Assembly: GCA_000827495.1 (NCBI GenBank)
Contig: KN817611.1
Location: 47,372 to 79,938, forward strand
Direction of reading: 5' to 3'
Source: Hypholoma sublateritium FD-334 SS-4
Taxonomy: Eukaryota; Basidiomycota; Agaricomycetes; Agaricales; Strophariaceae
Length of the DNA: 32,567 nt
Of this stretch, positions 32,136-32,567 are shown in pieces; the stretch's first letter is position 1; every line of letters begins with the position of its first letter. Position numbers and translations under genes: made by a program. Below the pieces are notes generated by a model that was not told the DNA's origin, ran no database searches, and saw only the letters and a list, made by a program, of their open reading frames with translations.

Positions 32136-32175
32136 TGTCCCATCATTAATGGTGACAGTTGCCATCAATGGCAAC
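32136..32175. repeat. Two adjacent inverted repeats upstream of the gene
   Basis: An imperfect palindrome at 32136-32157 (TGTCCCAT ... ATGGTGACA) is followed at once by a perfect one at 32158-32175 (GTTGCCAT-CA-ATGGCAAC, 8-bp arms). They could be regulator-binding sites or the edge of a small mobile element. Confidence 0.5.
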
Positions 32176-32257
32176 CAACATATGTCACATCAGTAACAGG
32201 GGCAATGGGAACAAACAATGTCGCGTACATAATGGGCCATTTTTTTCCAAATGACCC

Positions 32258-32274
32258 GACTCGGTCACCGAGTC
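32258..32274. repeat. 17-bp palindrome
   Basis: GACTCGGTCACCGAGTC has perfect 8-bp arms around a central C. It lies in the AT-moderate spacer between the gene promoter and the terminal tandem repeat; related CTCGG/CCGAG words recur in that repeat. Confidence 0.55.
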
Positions 32275-32448
32275 CTGTTTGCATGCCTCATTCGCACATC
32301 CGAGCACATCTCGGGTGCCCCTTTCAGTAAATGACGGATTTGTTCGGAGGTCCCATTTTGAAAATTTATTACTAAATATGGACTTCTGCTGTGCAATGTT
32401 GACAACCTCGGGACATGTTTAGGGTACTTCACATGCAAAGAAATCCAT

Positions 32449-32567
32449 CTCGGACCCGAAGTGCTTCGGTTCCAAGACAAAATAGCTCAGGTGCGAAGTA
32501 CTTCAGTTGCGAGACAATATGGCTCGGGTGCGAGATACTTCGGTACCGAGAAAATATGGCTCGGGTG
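32449..32567 (+). repeat. 37-bp tandem repeat, 3.2 copies, cut by the window edge
   Basis: Units start at 32449, 32486 and 32523, each exactly 37 bp, with a partial fourth from 32560. The start word is CTCGG or CTCAG, then GTGCGA, a central (G)A(A)GTRCTTC palindromic core, and an AGACAAWATRG-like end. Divergence between units is moderate. The array continues past the right edge. Confidence 0.85.

Overview
The window looks like nuclear DNA of a basidiomycete fungus, most likely an agaricomycete. The evidence is multi-exon genes with introns of 43-73 bp (GT...AG, CTRAY-like branch sites), a Ty1/copia retrotransposon, a multi-exon DDE_3-type transposase, and a small family of NACHT NTPases with the agaricomycete architecture. 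I cannot name the species. No rRNA, tRNA, CRISPR array or bacterial-style operon was seen.

Layout, left to right. (1) 1-2935: the 3' part of a copia element (integrase, reverse transcriptase, RNase H), a polypurine tract and a 3' LTR. Within and after the LTR a 46-nt sequence occurs twice, once interrupted by a perfect-looking 56-bp intron and once without it. (2) 2936-28322: about 25 kb of GC-rich, gene-poor repeats that house a NACHT/NLR-like gene family. NLR1 (8063-10162, + strand) and NLR2 (18561-20593, - strand) look intact. NLR3 (21595-23673, - strand) is damaged at its 5' end. Only the last 13 codons of a fourth copy remain at 28323-28364. The flanks form recurring modules in direct orientation in the left half (about 3.0-3.6, 4.6-7.8, 10.9-13.8 and 14.8-16.3 kb) and inverted orientation in the right half (about 16.8-18.5, 20.8-21.5 and 23.9-28.3 kb). 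Three non-autonomous DNA transposons with clear terminal inverted repeats and target duplications interrupt these modules: 6377-6870, 11451-12087 and 16350-16773. (3) 28365-32567: a potentially functional four-exon IS630/Tc1-mariner-superfamily transposase (28982-30130, +), a convergent five-exon gene for a 511-residue protein of unknown function (30294-32071, -), and a 37-bp tandem repeat running off the right edge.

The NLR genes share an N-terminal glycine/asparagine motif, a P-loop, a Walker B motif, one 53-bp intron at the same codon phase, a basic C-terminal tail ending in S-R-L-L/F-R-K, and a conserved upstream block. None carries the C-terminal WD40, TPR or ankyrin repeats usual in fungal NLRs. 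The best candidate for something undescribed is this modular array of repeat-less NLRs multiplying together with their promoter and kilobases of flank. The intron-bearing and intron-less copies at the copia LTR are the second most interesting signal. All homology statements come from reading the sequence by eye; no alignment or database search was run.
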